From contig JAUIIQ010000014.1 of assembly GCA_030431585.1 (NCBI GenBank), forward strand, positions 1 through 32,737: DNA of 32,737 nucleotides. The letters run 5' to 3'. The stretch's first letter is position 1. The number at the start of each line of letters is the position of its first letter. This document shows, piece after piece, positions 1-6,609 of the stretch. Position numbers and translations under genes: made by a program. The notes beneath the pieces were generated by a model. That model ran no database searches. It saw only the letters and a list, made by a program, of their open reading frames with translations, and was not told where the DNA came from. Source of the DNA: Gammaproteobacteria bacterium (GTDB taxonomy: Bacteria > Pseudomonadota > Gammaproteobacteria > Pseudomonadales > Halieaceae).

Positions 1-7
1 TACCGTC

Positions 8-31
8 ATTCCCGAATATTTAGTCGGGGAT
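8..31. repeat. Palindromic repeat, hairpin of the 'ATTCCCG' type
   Basis: Two 8-base arms (8-15 and 24-31) pair with one G-T wobble around an 8-base loop. Hairpins starting GTCATTCCCG are a common interspersed palindrome in proteobacterial intergenic DNA. No coding frame here looks real. Membership in a genome-wide family is inferred, since only one copy is in the window. Confidence 0.5.
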
Positions 32-61
32 ACAGTAAGGGCGTGAAATGAGAAGACAGTT

Positions 62-114
62 GGCATCACAATCGTTCCAGACGATTGTTGATGGCCCTAC
101 ATCCTTGTAGGGCA
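62..114. repeat. Composite palindromic repeat, copy 1
   Basis: This is a two-hairpin element. The first hairpin pairs GGCATC (62-67) plus ACAATCGT (68-75) with ACGATTGT (81-88) plus GATGGCC (90-96), with a one-base bulge. The second is GCCCTACA (94-101) with TGTAGGGC (106-113) around a TCCT loop. A second copy lies at 146-213 with a different inner stem but the same closing parts. Compensated stem changes suggest that structure, not sequence, is kept, as in REP/BIME-type elements. Confidence 0.7.
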
Positions 115-145
115 TGTTGTGATTGAGTCCAGTGTTGTGACAACA

Positions 146-213
146 GGCATCGGAACGGTTCCGCAGGTACGCCTGCCGTACCGTTCTCGATGGCCCTACA
201 TCCGTGTAGGGCA
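146..213. repeat. Composite palindromic repeat, copy 2
   Basis: Same architecture as 62-114. GGCATC (146-151) faces GATGGCC (189-195). The inner stem is GAACGGT (153-159) with ACCGTTC (180-186), topped by GCAGG/CCTGC (163-167 and 172-176). The trailing hairpin GCCCTACA (193-200) with TGTAGGGC (205-212) differs from copy 1 only in its loop (TCCG for TCCT). The inner stems of the two copies are unrelated in sequence. Confidence 0.7.
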
Positions 214-239
214 ACAGACAGCTTGATTTACCGCCTTAT

Positions 240-286
240 TTGGATGTCCACGCAGTGCCCAGGCACGTAGGACGACTGACATCCAA
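240..286. repeat. Inverted repeat just upstream of 5S rRNA
   Basis: TTGGATGTC (240-248) is a perfect 9-base inverted match to GACATCCAA (278-286), with an inner GTGCC/GGCAC stem between them. It ends 7 bases before the 5S gene, so it could be a processing stem of the rRNA precursor or another palindromic element. The sequence alone does not decide this. Confidence 0.5.
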
Positions 287-293
287 GCCAGTT

Positions 294-412
294 TGCCTGG
301 CGACAATAGAGCATTGGAACCACCTGACTCCATCCCGAACTCAGAAGTGAAACGATGCATCGCCGATGGTAGTGTGGGGTTTCCCCATGTGAGAGTAGGT
401 CATCGCCAGGCT
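294..412 (+). rRNA. rrf: 5S ribosomal RNA
   Basis: The sequence starts TGCCTGGCG and ends CGCCAGGCT, forming the closing helix of 5S rRNA. Between them are the typical gammaproteobacterial blocks ACTCCATCCCGAACTCAGAA, CGCCGATGGTAGTGTGGGG and GAGAGTAGGTCATCGCC. The length of about 119 bases is normal. No 23S 3' end is visible in the 293 bases upstream, so this is either the last gene of an rrn operon with an unusually long 23S-5S spacer or a solitary 5S gene. Ends are good to within about 2 bases. Confidence 0.96.
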
Positions 413-546
413 TTAATACGAAACCCCGTTACTCGCTCGAGTGGCGGGGTTTTTTTATGGGCGGATGTGCAGGCCGGTGGGGCGATGATCTACTCTCCCA
501 CGGCGAAGCCCGCTTTTTATATGTGGGGTTTGCGAGTCGTCGCACC
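389..546. repeat. Tandem duplication, unit 1 (5S tail, terminator, downstream DNA)
   Basis: This unit covers the last 24 bases of 5S, the terminator and about 90 bp beyond. It recurs at 553-711 with two substitutions (GCGG versus GCAA after the terminator) and a one-base change in a T run. The near identity points to a recent duplication or ongoing homogenisation with other rrn copies. Confidence 0.92.
421..456 (+). terminator. Intrinsic terminator of the 5S/rrn transcript
   Basis: AACCCCG and CGGGGTT form the stem, with a smaller inner ACTCG/CGAGT stem, followed by a run of seven T. It sits 8 bases after the 5S 3' end, as expected for an rRNA operon terminator. Confidence 0.92.
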
Positions 547-552
547 GCCCAG

Positions 553-711
553 GTGAGAGTAGGTCATCGCCAGGCTTTAATACGAAACCCCGTTACTCGC
601 TCGAGTGGCGGGGTTTTTTTATGGGCAAATGTGCAGGCCGGTGGGGCGATGATCTACTCTCCCACGGCGAAGCCCGCTTTTTTATATGTGGGGTTTGCGA
701 GTCGTCGCACC
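553..711. repeat. Tandem duplication, unit 2 (truncated 5S tail plus second terminator)
   Basis: This is the copy of 389-546. It begins with the last 24 bases or so of the 5S gene (GTGAGAGTAGGTCATCGCC onward) but lacks the rest of 5S, so it is a 5S pseudogene fragment. It carries an identical terminator and the same downstream segment. Confidence 0.92.
585..620 (+). terminator. Second, duplicated rrn-type terminator
   Basis: Identical in stem, loop and T run to the terminator at 421-456 and lies 164 bases after it. Any transcript escaping the first would meet this one. Confidence 0.88.
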
Positions 712-727
712 CAAATACTACGAGCAT

Positions 728-756
728 AAAAAAAGCCGCGGGTTTAGCGCGGCTTT
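728..756 (-). terminator. Intrinsic terminator of the Ig-like lipoprotein gene
   Basis: Read on the minus strand, AAAGCCGCG (756-748) pairs with CGCGGCTTT (740-732) around a 7-base loop and runs into a T tract (734-728). It lies 22 bases after the stop codon of the minus-strand gene. The A/T flanks may let it also work from the left. Confidence 0.88.
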
Positions 757-778
757 GAAGTAAAACAGATGTGTTCTG

Positions 779-3112
779 TCAGGGGCACAGTGGGTCGGGT
801 GCGGTATCGACCAATCTGGCCAGACAGGTATACGACTCACTGACCGGAGCGGCACCACCAGTGGATGATACGCTGATCGTAAGTGTGCCAGTCCTGCTGG
901 GGGCTGGACCTGCGCAAGAGTCGTACTCAACTTCGCCGGATTGCGAGAAGTTAATCTCAAAAGCGCCAGGCTGAATTGTAACCGGCACAGTGAAGCTACT
1001 CTGCCCATCTATCTGACACGGCGCAGTCGCTGAAACACTTACGGTTGAACCTGATGCAGGTGCATTGTTGAAGATATCTGCAATGTAAGCCGTGTAGGAG
1101 TTACCGGATGACGTGGTACCTGTGGGTATACGTCCCTGATAGAGCGCAATATCCAATGATGCTGTGCCTGTAAGAATCAGGACGGTTTGGTCCCGGACAT
1201 TGATCAGTTCACGGCTGCACCATACGCCATCGCCTTCTTTGGGGCAGAGCAGGCCATTGTATGTTGCTGTTACACCTTCATCCGGGTAGCCGTTGCCAGG
1301 GTCATCACCATTCGCATCGAACGCGCCATTGTTGTTGAAATCGATAAAGATCTCTTCTGAACCAGCCCGGCACGTCAGGGAATTGCTGCCACCCTCGCAG
1401 AGTTCTGTTGCTGGATCGAGCAGACCGTTTTCATTGTGATCCAGAAATGCCTCGGTCAGGTTAGACCAGAGCCCATCATCTGCTTCTGCCTGGTCGAAGA
1501 GCCCGTTGCCATTGCGATCAACGAAGGACTCTTCCCCTATCGCTGATACCAATACGGTCGAGCGCCCGCCGCGAATGGACCCGAGGTCATCCGGGCAGGG
1601 GCCACTGCTACCGTTGTGGCTGGGGCAGCTGTAGCCGGAGCCGGGCTGTGTGTCTACCACCAGTTGCTGGTTCTGTGTCAGTGTTGGTCCTCGCGGATCC
1701 TGACTTACCCAGGCGACGCTGCAACTGCCAGCCTCAGCTGCACCGCAACTGCCTGCGCGATCACCATTGCGGCGCCCTGTCTCACAGGATGGATCAATGG
1801 AGCCGTATTCTGTGGTGAACACGGCTGCAGTACCATCCGGAACCGGGTTGTTGAACTTGTCCGCCATACGGACCGTGAGGCACTTGACTATGCCGTCTGT
1901 GTTGAGTCCTTCCTCGACGGTGAAGCTGCCTTCAACGGACAGGGAGATAGAGTTTTGATCTGGTAGTCCTGTAGTAATAGTCAATACGTCGGAAACCGCA
2001 GATACCTCGCCGCTACCACTGCTTGAGTCGATAGTGCCTATCACTCTCACCGCAGTGGCCACGTCACCTGAGAACACATTGGTGAAGGCAGTGCCTTCCT
2101 CATTGGTGATAGCGGATAGGGGACTCAGTACCACACCACCGACGTCTGTGGAGAGTGCGAAGCGCACTTCGACGCCTTCCTGTGGTGCACCGTTTGAGTC
2201 GACGGCAGCAAAGGTCACAGTGGACTGCTCTTGACGGTCGGGGCCTCCGCCAGTGCCTTTCAATACGATGAGGCCAGGCTCAGCTGATACGAAGGTCAAC
2301 GCGTCTGCGGTGGGGTCAGCAATTTCGAGGGTGCCGAACGCCTGGGCACCTTCGCCGACCACCTCGGCCGTAATCTGGTCGCTGTCGCGGCAACCTGACG
2401 ATGTATAGACTATTTCTACCTGACCGGTAGAGACGGGAACCGAATTCTCCGGATTTAATGTCGCGTCCCCGCGGTCAATACAGGCACTGCTCAGGCGGAC
2501 GATTTCAGCGCTGCCGACGGGCACGTCATTTTCATCAACAATCGCAAGGGACAGGACGGCCTGGCCTCCATTGGCGGCGATCGCTCCCCCCGGCGCAATG
2601 GCAATCTCGCCGTCGAAAAAGCTACCGTTGACCAGTGAGCCCAGGCGCAGACCGGTTGCTCCCAGCTGGAAGTTGATGTTCTCGATGACTGTGTTGCCGC
2701 TTTCATCGGTGACACTGACCTCAACCGTACCAGCGCCTTTCTCGTCGCCAGCCTCTATGCGGAAAGTGACAAAGCCGTTGGTATCGGTCAGTTTGGAACC
2801 ACTGGACGGGAATAGCTCGCCTGCACTGACGGATGCGTTGACGATCACGTCGGCAGCGGCAGGACCATTACGGCCATTGCGGGTAACGGTCACCTCCAAG
2901 GTGCCCGGGGATGCACTGGAAACAATGCTGGAAGGGTTTCCGCTAGCGTCCTTGAGTGCTACCTGCAGGAAGTATGTGTCGGTGTCACCACCACTCCCAC
3001 CGCCCTCGAAACCACCGCCGCCTCCGCCACCGCCGCCGCAGGCGACGATCGCGAATATCATAGTCAGGCCCACAGCCATGCGGCTGGTGAAAGTGGCGAA
3101 TCGATTAGTCAT
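779..3112 (-). CDS. Large secreted lipoprotein with bacterial Ig-like (Big-1-type) repeats and EF-hand-like loops
   Basis: This gene encodes a 777-residue surface or periplasmic lipoprotein of unknown role. Residues 1-25 form a lipoprotein signal ending in the lipobox IVAC (lipidated Cys25), followed by a run of nine glycines. Several beta-rich Ig-like modules follow (roughly 45-145, 165-265, 270-400 and 400-480), with the DxxGxP and TDxxG patterns of Big-1/invasin repeats. Around residues 540-630 are three acidic loops (DRNGNGLFD, DHNENGLLD, DFNNNGAFD) like the calcium loops of EF-hand or dockerin-type proteins. Many cysteines in the C-terminal half suggest disulfides and export. ATG 3112 is chosen because AGGGGA precedes it by about 6 bases; an in-frame TTG ten codons upstream lacks this. 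The gene is monocistronic with its own terminator. Adhesion or cell-surface scaffolding is inference. Confidence 0.85.
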   Translation of the reverse strand: MTNRFATFTSRMAVGLTMIFAIVACGGGGGGGGGFEGGGSGGDTDTYFLQVALKDASGNPSSIVSSASPGTLEVTVTRNGRNGPAAADVIVNASVSAGELFPSSGSKLTDTNGFVTFRIEAGDEKGAGTVEVSVTDESGNTVIENINFQLGATGLRLGSLVNGSFFDGEIAIAPGGAIAANGGQAVLSLAIVDENDVPVGSAEIVRLSSACIDRGDATLNPENSVPVSTGQVEIVYTSSGCRDSDQITAEVVGEGAQAFGTLEIADPTADALTFVSAEPGLIVLKGTGGGPDRQEQSTVTFAAVDSNGAPQEGVEVRFALSTDVGGVVLSPLSAITNEEGTAFTNVFSGDVATAVRVIGTIDSSSGSGEVSAVSDVLTITTGLPDQNSISLSVEGSFTVEEGLNTDGIVKCLTVRMADKFNNPVPDGTAAVFTTEYGSIDPSCETGRRNGDRAGSCGAAEAGSCSVAWVSQDPRGPTLTQNQQLVVDTQPGSGYSCPSHNGSSGPCPDDLGSIRGGRSTVLVSAIGEESFVDRNGNGLFDQAEADDGLWSNLTEAFLDHNENGLLDPATELCEGGSNSLTCRAGSEEIFIDFNNNGAFDANGDDPGNGYPDEGVTATYNGLLCPKEGDGVWCSRELINVRDQTVLILTGTASLDIALYQGRIPTGTTSSGNSYTAYIADIFNNAPASGSTVSVSATAPCQIDGQSSFTVPVTIQPGAFEINFSQSGEVEYDSCAGPAPSRTGTLTISVSSTGGAAPVSESYTCLARLVDTAPDPLCP

Positions 3113-3271
3113 CTTTATCCCCTGTTGCTCGCTGTGCAGCAAGTCTTAATATTGTGATCCGGCATCTTCTGATTCTGGTGGCAAAGACCAGAGTGTCAAC
3201 CATCCCGTTGTCCACTTTTTACAGCTTACCATGGGGTATATGAAAAACCTCATGAAAACATGATGATAGGT

Positions 3272-3301
3272 GGGAAATGTGTCTAATTACACAAACTTCC
3301 C
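3272..3301. promoter_or_regulatory. Palindromic operator, CRP/FNR-family-like
   Basis: TGTGT (3278-3282), six bases, then ACACA (3289-3293) make a perfect dyad, flanked by A-rich bases and outer arms GGGAA/TTCCC. The TGTGN-N6-NCACA layout with AAA flanks matches the CRP/Vfr class of sites. It lies just upstream of a possible -35 at 3297, between the lipoprotein gene and the glycosyltransferase gene. Which regulator binds is inference. Confidence 0.45.
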
Positions 3302-3325
3302 AGATGCGCTATCAGGGTCGATAAT
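3297..3325 (+). promoter_or_regulatory. Possible sigma-70 promoter for the glycosyltransferase operon
   Basis: TTCCCA (3297-3302), a 17-base spacer and GATAAT (3320-3325) fit sigma-70 boxes (4/6 and 5/6). The palindrome at 3278-3293 would then sit near -42 to -46, the position of a class II activator site. Transcription from here would leave a leader of about 130 bases before 3462. Confidence 0.35.
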
Positions 3326-3353
3326 AGCCTTACCCAATTGGATTTAAAGGAAA

Positions 3354-3449
3354 ATGTGCGAAAAAGTTATAAAACGGGGGTTTGTGACTGAAATCGGCCT
3401 GATATCCGGCTTCAGGGCGGTGGATAGCCCCAGCGCTTTCGCGAACTGA
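3354..3449 (+). CDS. Possible 31-residue leader peptide
   Basis: A short frame starts with ATG 3354 behind AAAGG (spacing is short, about 3 bases), begins MCEKVIKRGFV and stops at 3447-3449, 12 bases before the glycosyltransferase start. It lies within the leader predicted for that gene. No homology is recognised. It could be a translated leader or simply a chance frame; the 349 bases between the flanking genes hold nothing else convincing. Confidence 0.2.
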   Translation: MCEKVIKRGFVTEIGLISGFRAVDSPSAFAN

Positions 3450-3461
3450 TAACATACGCCG

Positions 3462-4307
3462 ATGAAGCACCAGCGCCCTGTGGCACCCAACCTTACCGTA
3501 TCGATTGTAGTCTACAACAGCTCTCTGGAACTGTTGCGAAGCACGCTGCTCAGCCTCCGCTCGGCAGCCCGGCAGGCACTGGCCGCAGGGCTGCAGGGTG
3601 TTGACGTCATATTGGTGGATAATGGCTCCGAGCGCGATTACCAGCACCGGCTGCGCGCCCTGGCTGAAGAGGTCTGCGCAGAGGGGACGCTGGCTCTCGA
3701 GGTGCGTACGCTGCCGGTAAACCTGGGTTTCGGCGCAGGTCATAATCGGGCTTTGGCTCGCGCTACCGGCGACTACCATCTCATTCTCAACCCGGACGTC
3801 GAAATTGCCGAGGACGCCCTGGCGCAGGGTTTTCGCAGGTTGCGCGACGATACCTCGGTGGTCATGGTGAGTCCATTAGCGGTGGGAGGAAACGGTTCCC
3901 GGGAGTTCCTTGGCAAGCGCTACCCCTCTGTGCTGGTATTGCTGCTGCGCGCATTTATGCCCGGTCTGGGTCGCCGCATATTGCCGCGGCGCATGGCGCG
4001 CTACGAGATGCAGGATGCCTGCACGGGTGACACTGAAGCCCCTCTGCTCTTGGCCAGCGGATGTTTCATGCTGGTGCGCGGCGAATGTTTGACTGCGGTG
4101 GAGGGGTTTGATGAGCGCTACTTCCTCTATTTCGAAGACTTTGATCTGTCCCTGCGCCTGGGTCGGCTGGGTAAGCTGCTTTTTGCTCCGCAGGTGCGTA
4201 TTGTTCATCATGGTGGATACGCAGCACGCAAGGGCTGGCGTCACCTGCAGATGTTTATGCGCTCGGGGCTGCGATTTTTCAATCAGCATGGCTGGCGCTG
4301 GATATAG
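3462..4307 (+). CDS. Family 2 glycosyltransferase (rhamnosyltransferase-like)
   Basis: This 281-residue cytoplasmic or membrane-associated enzyme would move a sugar from a nucleotide donor to a cell-surface glycan. The N-terminus (TVSIVVYNSSLELL) and VDVILVDNGS at about 50-60 are the GT2 nucleotide-binding start. LGFGAGHNRAL (about 88-98) and HLILNPDVEI (about 106-116) carry the DxD-like metal site, written here NPD. YFEDFDLSLRLG (about 221-232) holds the ED catalytic-base region, and the C-terminal HHGGYAARK is typical of WbbL/rhamnosyl-transferase members. The usual length for this subgroup is 270-310. The ATG has no strong ribosome site, but the domain starts right behind it. It stands alone among non-glycan genes, so its target cannot be read from context. 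Confidence 0.85.
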   Translation: MKHQRPVAPNLTVSIVVYNSSLELLRSTLLSLRSAARQALAAGLQGVDVILVDNGSERDYQHRLRALAEEVCAEGTLALEVRTLPVNLGFGAGHNRALARATGDYHLILNPDVEIAEDALAQGFRRLRDDTSVVMVSPLAVGGNGSREFLGKRYPSVLVLLLRAFMPGLGRRILPRRMARYEMQDACTGDTEAPLLLASGCFMLVRGECLTAVEGFDERYFLYFEDFDLSLRLGRLGKLLFAPQVRIVHHGGYAARKGWRHLQMFMRSGLRFFNQHGWRWI

Positions 4308-4329
4308 GCACCGTTAGAAAACTGTTACT

Positions 4330-5037
4330 ATGCAGTCCATGAACGAACCCCGTCGATTAACCTACCTTCAGGCCATGGGCATAGACTCTTACGTCTCCCG
4401 GGCGCAATTGCCGGGTGCCGCAGCAACCCGTCGTCTGGCCGTTGTGCAAGCTGTCCAGGCTGAGTCCGATCCAGCGGTGCCTGTCCAGCCAGACGCCCCC
4501 GGCCGCGAAGCGCTGTTGCGTTCCCCGCGCGCCGACGTGCCCGTGGTGGAACGCCCGGAGCGCAAGTCCGTTAATGAGGCGGTTGCGCCTGTGGATAAAC
4601 CACAGCGCCCGGCGATGGTGCGGTTCAACTTGGCTGCGGTTTTCGCTGGTGGGGTGGCCTGGTTGGAATCGCTTGAAGGGCGCCCTCTGGCTACAGAGCA
4701 GGTGAAACTGATCCACGCTATGGCGCGCGCTGTGCATGGCGAAGTCGCTGCGCCCAAAGTAGCCCAGTTCGACTGGCCGCTGCACAGCAATCATCAACTG
4801 AATCAGGATATAGGCGCCGCCAGGGCCGCGGTGGGGGCCTTTTTGCAGCGCCATGTAGATGAACAACATTGTCGCGCAGTGGTGATACTGGGTCAGCAGG
4901 GGGCAGAGTTTGTCGATGTGGGGCAACTTGGCGGCATGGCCTGTGTGGTCACGCTCAGTACCGCGGAGATGCTGCAAAACCCCTCGTGCAAGCGCAGAGT
5001 ATGGTCTGACCTGCAGGCATTGGTGCTGCGTGTCTGA
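4330..5037 (+). CDS. HolD-like protein (possible DNA polymerase III psi subunit)
   Basis: The 235-residue product is placed directly before rimI, the position held by holD in enterobacteria. Its N-terminus (RLTYLQAMGIDSYVSR.QLPGA, residues about 8-31) and C-terminus (NPSCKRRVWSDLQAL, about 217-231) resemble the 'LQxxGI..W.LRRPGAL' and 'NPxxRxxLWQQI' ends of psi. The middle is longer than the 137-residue E. coli psi, with a proline/alanine-rich linker at about 45-95 and a second block FDWPLHSNHQLNQ. Psi links the clamp loader to single-strand binding protein. The match is by eye and distant; an uncharacterised protein is the alternative. The start may be ATG 4330 or 4339. It ends 8 bases inside rimI. 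Confidence 0.55.
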   Translation: MQSMNEPRRLTYLQAMGIDSYVSRAQLPGAAATRRLAVVQAVQAESDPAVPVQPDAPGREALLRSPRADVPVVERPERKSVNEAVAPVDKPQRPAMVRFNLAAVFAGGVAWLESLEGRPLATEQVKLIHAMARAVHGEVAAPKVAQFDWPLHSNHQLNQDIGAARAAVGAFLQRHVDEQHCRAVVILGQQGAEFVDVGQLGGMACVVTLSTAEMLQNPSCKRRVWSDLQALVLRV

Positions 5038-5488
5038 AGATTGTTTCTCGCAACCCAGGGTGGCGATGGCCGGCGATGTGCCGGGGATGGCTGCGCTTGA
5101 CGCGCAGCTTGGCGATCACCCCTGGAGTGAGCAAAACCTGTACCGGTATTGCGATGAAGGGTGCTACCACGGCCTGGTTGTGGAGCAGAACAACGAGATT
5201 GCCGGTTTTATCCTGTATTCCACCGTCGTTGACGAGGGGAGTATTGATAACGTGGCCGTAAACAAGCCCCTTCAGGGGCAGGGTATGGGGACTGAGCTGG
5301 TGTGCGCGGCTCTGTCACGAATGACCGACGCCGGGCTTGTCCGCTGCATGCTCGATGTGCGGGTATCCAATGCAGCGGCTCGTGCGCTTTATGAAAAGCA
5401 TGGGTTTGTGGAGGACGGCGTACGCCCCCGTTACTATGTTACCGCCCGGGGCCATGAGGATGCCGTGTTGATGTCCAGGAGACTGTAA
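5030..5488 (+). CDS. rimI: Ribosomal protein bS18 alanine N-acetyltransferase
   Basis: This 152-residue GNAT enzyme acetylates the N-terminal alanine of ribosomal protein bS18 using acetyl-CoA. Visible marks are HPWSEQNL (about 30), the strand IAGFILYSTVVDEGSIDNVAV, the acetyl-CoA loop QGQGMG (Q-x-x-G-x-G, about 82-87), and SNAAARALYEKHGF with the catalytic-region tyrosine. The end Y(Y)VTARGHEDAVLM matches the RimI C-terminus. GTG 5030 is chosen because it restores the normal N-terminal strand before the ATG at 5066. It overlaps the upstream stop by 8 bases, suggesting translational coupling. Confidence 0.9.
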   Translation: MSEDCFSQPRVAMAGDVPGMAALDAQLGDHPWSEQNLYRYCDEGCYHGLVVEQNNEIAGFILYSTVVDEGSIDNVAVNKPLQGQGMGTELVCAALSRMTDAGLVRCMLDVRVSNAAARALYEKHGFVEDGVRPRYYVTARGHEDAVLMSRRL

Positions 5489-5490
5489 AC

Positions 5491-5895
5491 TTGTCCTATA
5501 GCGTGTTGGAAACGGAGTGGTGGAGCCTTGCGGTCCCCCCGGAATGGTGGGCCGAACATGAGGAAGACACGATTCTCGTGGGCGATCACGACGGTGTAGG
5601 TTGCCTTGAATTCTCGACCCTGTTTAAAGACAGCGGCGAGTTTGACGCTGCTGCAGTACTGGAGCTTGCTCGCGAGGAGTCAGGGGCCGCGATGGATTGG
5701 CGGGAGCTGCGCATCGGAGATTTTAGCGGCGTGACCGGACAGTGCCGGGAGGAGGGCGCCGCTATTCGAGAGTGGTACGTTTACAGCGGAGCGATGCTGA
5801 TTTATATCACCTATAGCTGCGAAGAAGAGAACAGTGGTATGGACGATGCGGCCATCGACGAAATCCTTGACACACTTTCTATCGCTGGCGACTGA
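5491..5895 (+). CDS. Conserved-type small acidic protein, function unknown
   Basis: The 134-residue soluble protein is acidic and tryptophan-rich at its start (WWSLAVPPEWW). It has no signal peptide or membrane segment, and I do not recognise the family. TTG 5491 is a credible start because AGGAGAC (5477-5483) precedes it by 7 bases, inside the end of rimI. The stop of rimI is only 2 bases away, so it is the last gene of the glycosyltransferase-holD-rimI run. It ends with TGA fused to the opposing rsxE stop: TGATCA (5893-5898) supplies both stops. Confidence 0.7.
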   Translation: MSYSVLETEWWSLAVPPEWWAEHEEDTILVGDHDGVGCLEFSTLFKDSGEFDAAAVLELAREESGAAMDWRELRIGDFSGVTGQCREEGAAIREWYVYSGAMLIYITYSCEEENSGMDDAAIDEILDTLSIAGD

Positions 5896-6609
5896 TCAAG
5901 AAATGGTGCCGGTAACCCGCACGCGCTTGGCGCCTTTTACCGGTTTCGCTTTCACCGCGTCCCTGCGTGCCTGAATACGACCATCAATAATGTTTTTTAC
6001 AGCAATCATCAGCCCGGTGAAGAGAAATGCCCCGGGTGGCAGAATCGCAAGCAGGAAGGACTGGTAATCGTCAAATACAACGATCTTCCAGTCCGCAGCG
6101 GCAGGGCCGAACAACAAGTCCATATCGGCGAACAGAGCGCCGGTGCCAGCCAGTTCGCGCAGCGCACCCAGCAAGACCAGAACAGCACCAAAACCGACTC
6201 CCATTATCAGTCCGTCGTAAACAGAAGGCGCGAGGCTGTTTTTGCAGGCGAAGCTTTCAGCTCGGCCCAGAATGACGCAGTTGGTAGTAATCAGTGGAAG
6301 AAATATGCCCAGAATCTGGTACAACTCGTAGGCAAAGGCCTGCATGAGTAACTCGATACAGGTAACCGCCGAGGCGATAATCATGACAAAAGCGGGCAGG
6401 CGCACGGCGTCTGAGACGATATTGCGGATGATGGATACGCAGGTGTTGGAGGTGACCAGTACCAGTGTTGTGGCCAGTCCCAGGCCGATTGCATTGACCA
6501 CAGAGCCAGTGACCGCCAGCAGCGGACACAGTCCCAACAGCTGTACGATGGCCGGATTATTCTTCCAGAGTCCGTTAAGGGAAAGTTCCTTATAGCTGGT
6601 TTGGGCCAT
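5896..6609 (-). CDS. rsxE: Rnf/Rsx electron transport complex subunit E
   Basis: RsxE is a 237-residue inner-membrane subunit with about six helices, paired with RsxA as the half-inverted membrane pair of the complex. The pattern [20 protein letters not shown] (about 17-36) and the mid-membrane [15 protein letters not shown] (about 104-118) carry the two conserved cysteines that, with those of RsxA, hold an Fe-S centre in the membrane in Rnf/Nqr complexes. The C-terminus is lysine/arginine-rich and cytoplasmic. It is the last gene of the operon; ATG 6609 overlaps the rsxG stop by one base. No nth gene follows, unlike E. coli. No terminator is visible at the convergent junction. Confidence 0.95.
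   Translation of the reverse strand: MAQTSYKELSLNGLWKNNPAIVQLLGLCPLLAVTGSVVNAIGLGLATTLVLVTSNTCVSIIRNIVSDAVRLPAFVMIIASAVTCIELLMQAFAYELYQILGIFLPLITTNCVILGRAESFACKNSLAPSVYDGLIMGVGFGAVLVLLGALRELAGTGALFADMDLLFGPAAADWKIVVFDDYQSFLLAILPPGAFLFTGLMIAVKNIIDGRIQARRDAVKAKPVKGAKRVRVTGTIS

Noticed and set aside
1-293. CRISPR array
   Set aside because: The repeats are only two unequal copies of a hairpin unit, with no regular spacers and no cas genes nearby.
293-729. Open frames across 5S and the duplicated downstream DNA
   Set aside because: They read through rRNA and terminators, and they share peptide text only because the DNA is duplicated.
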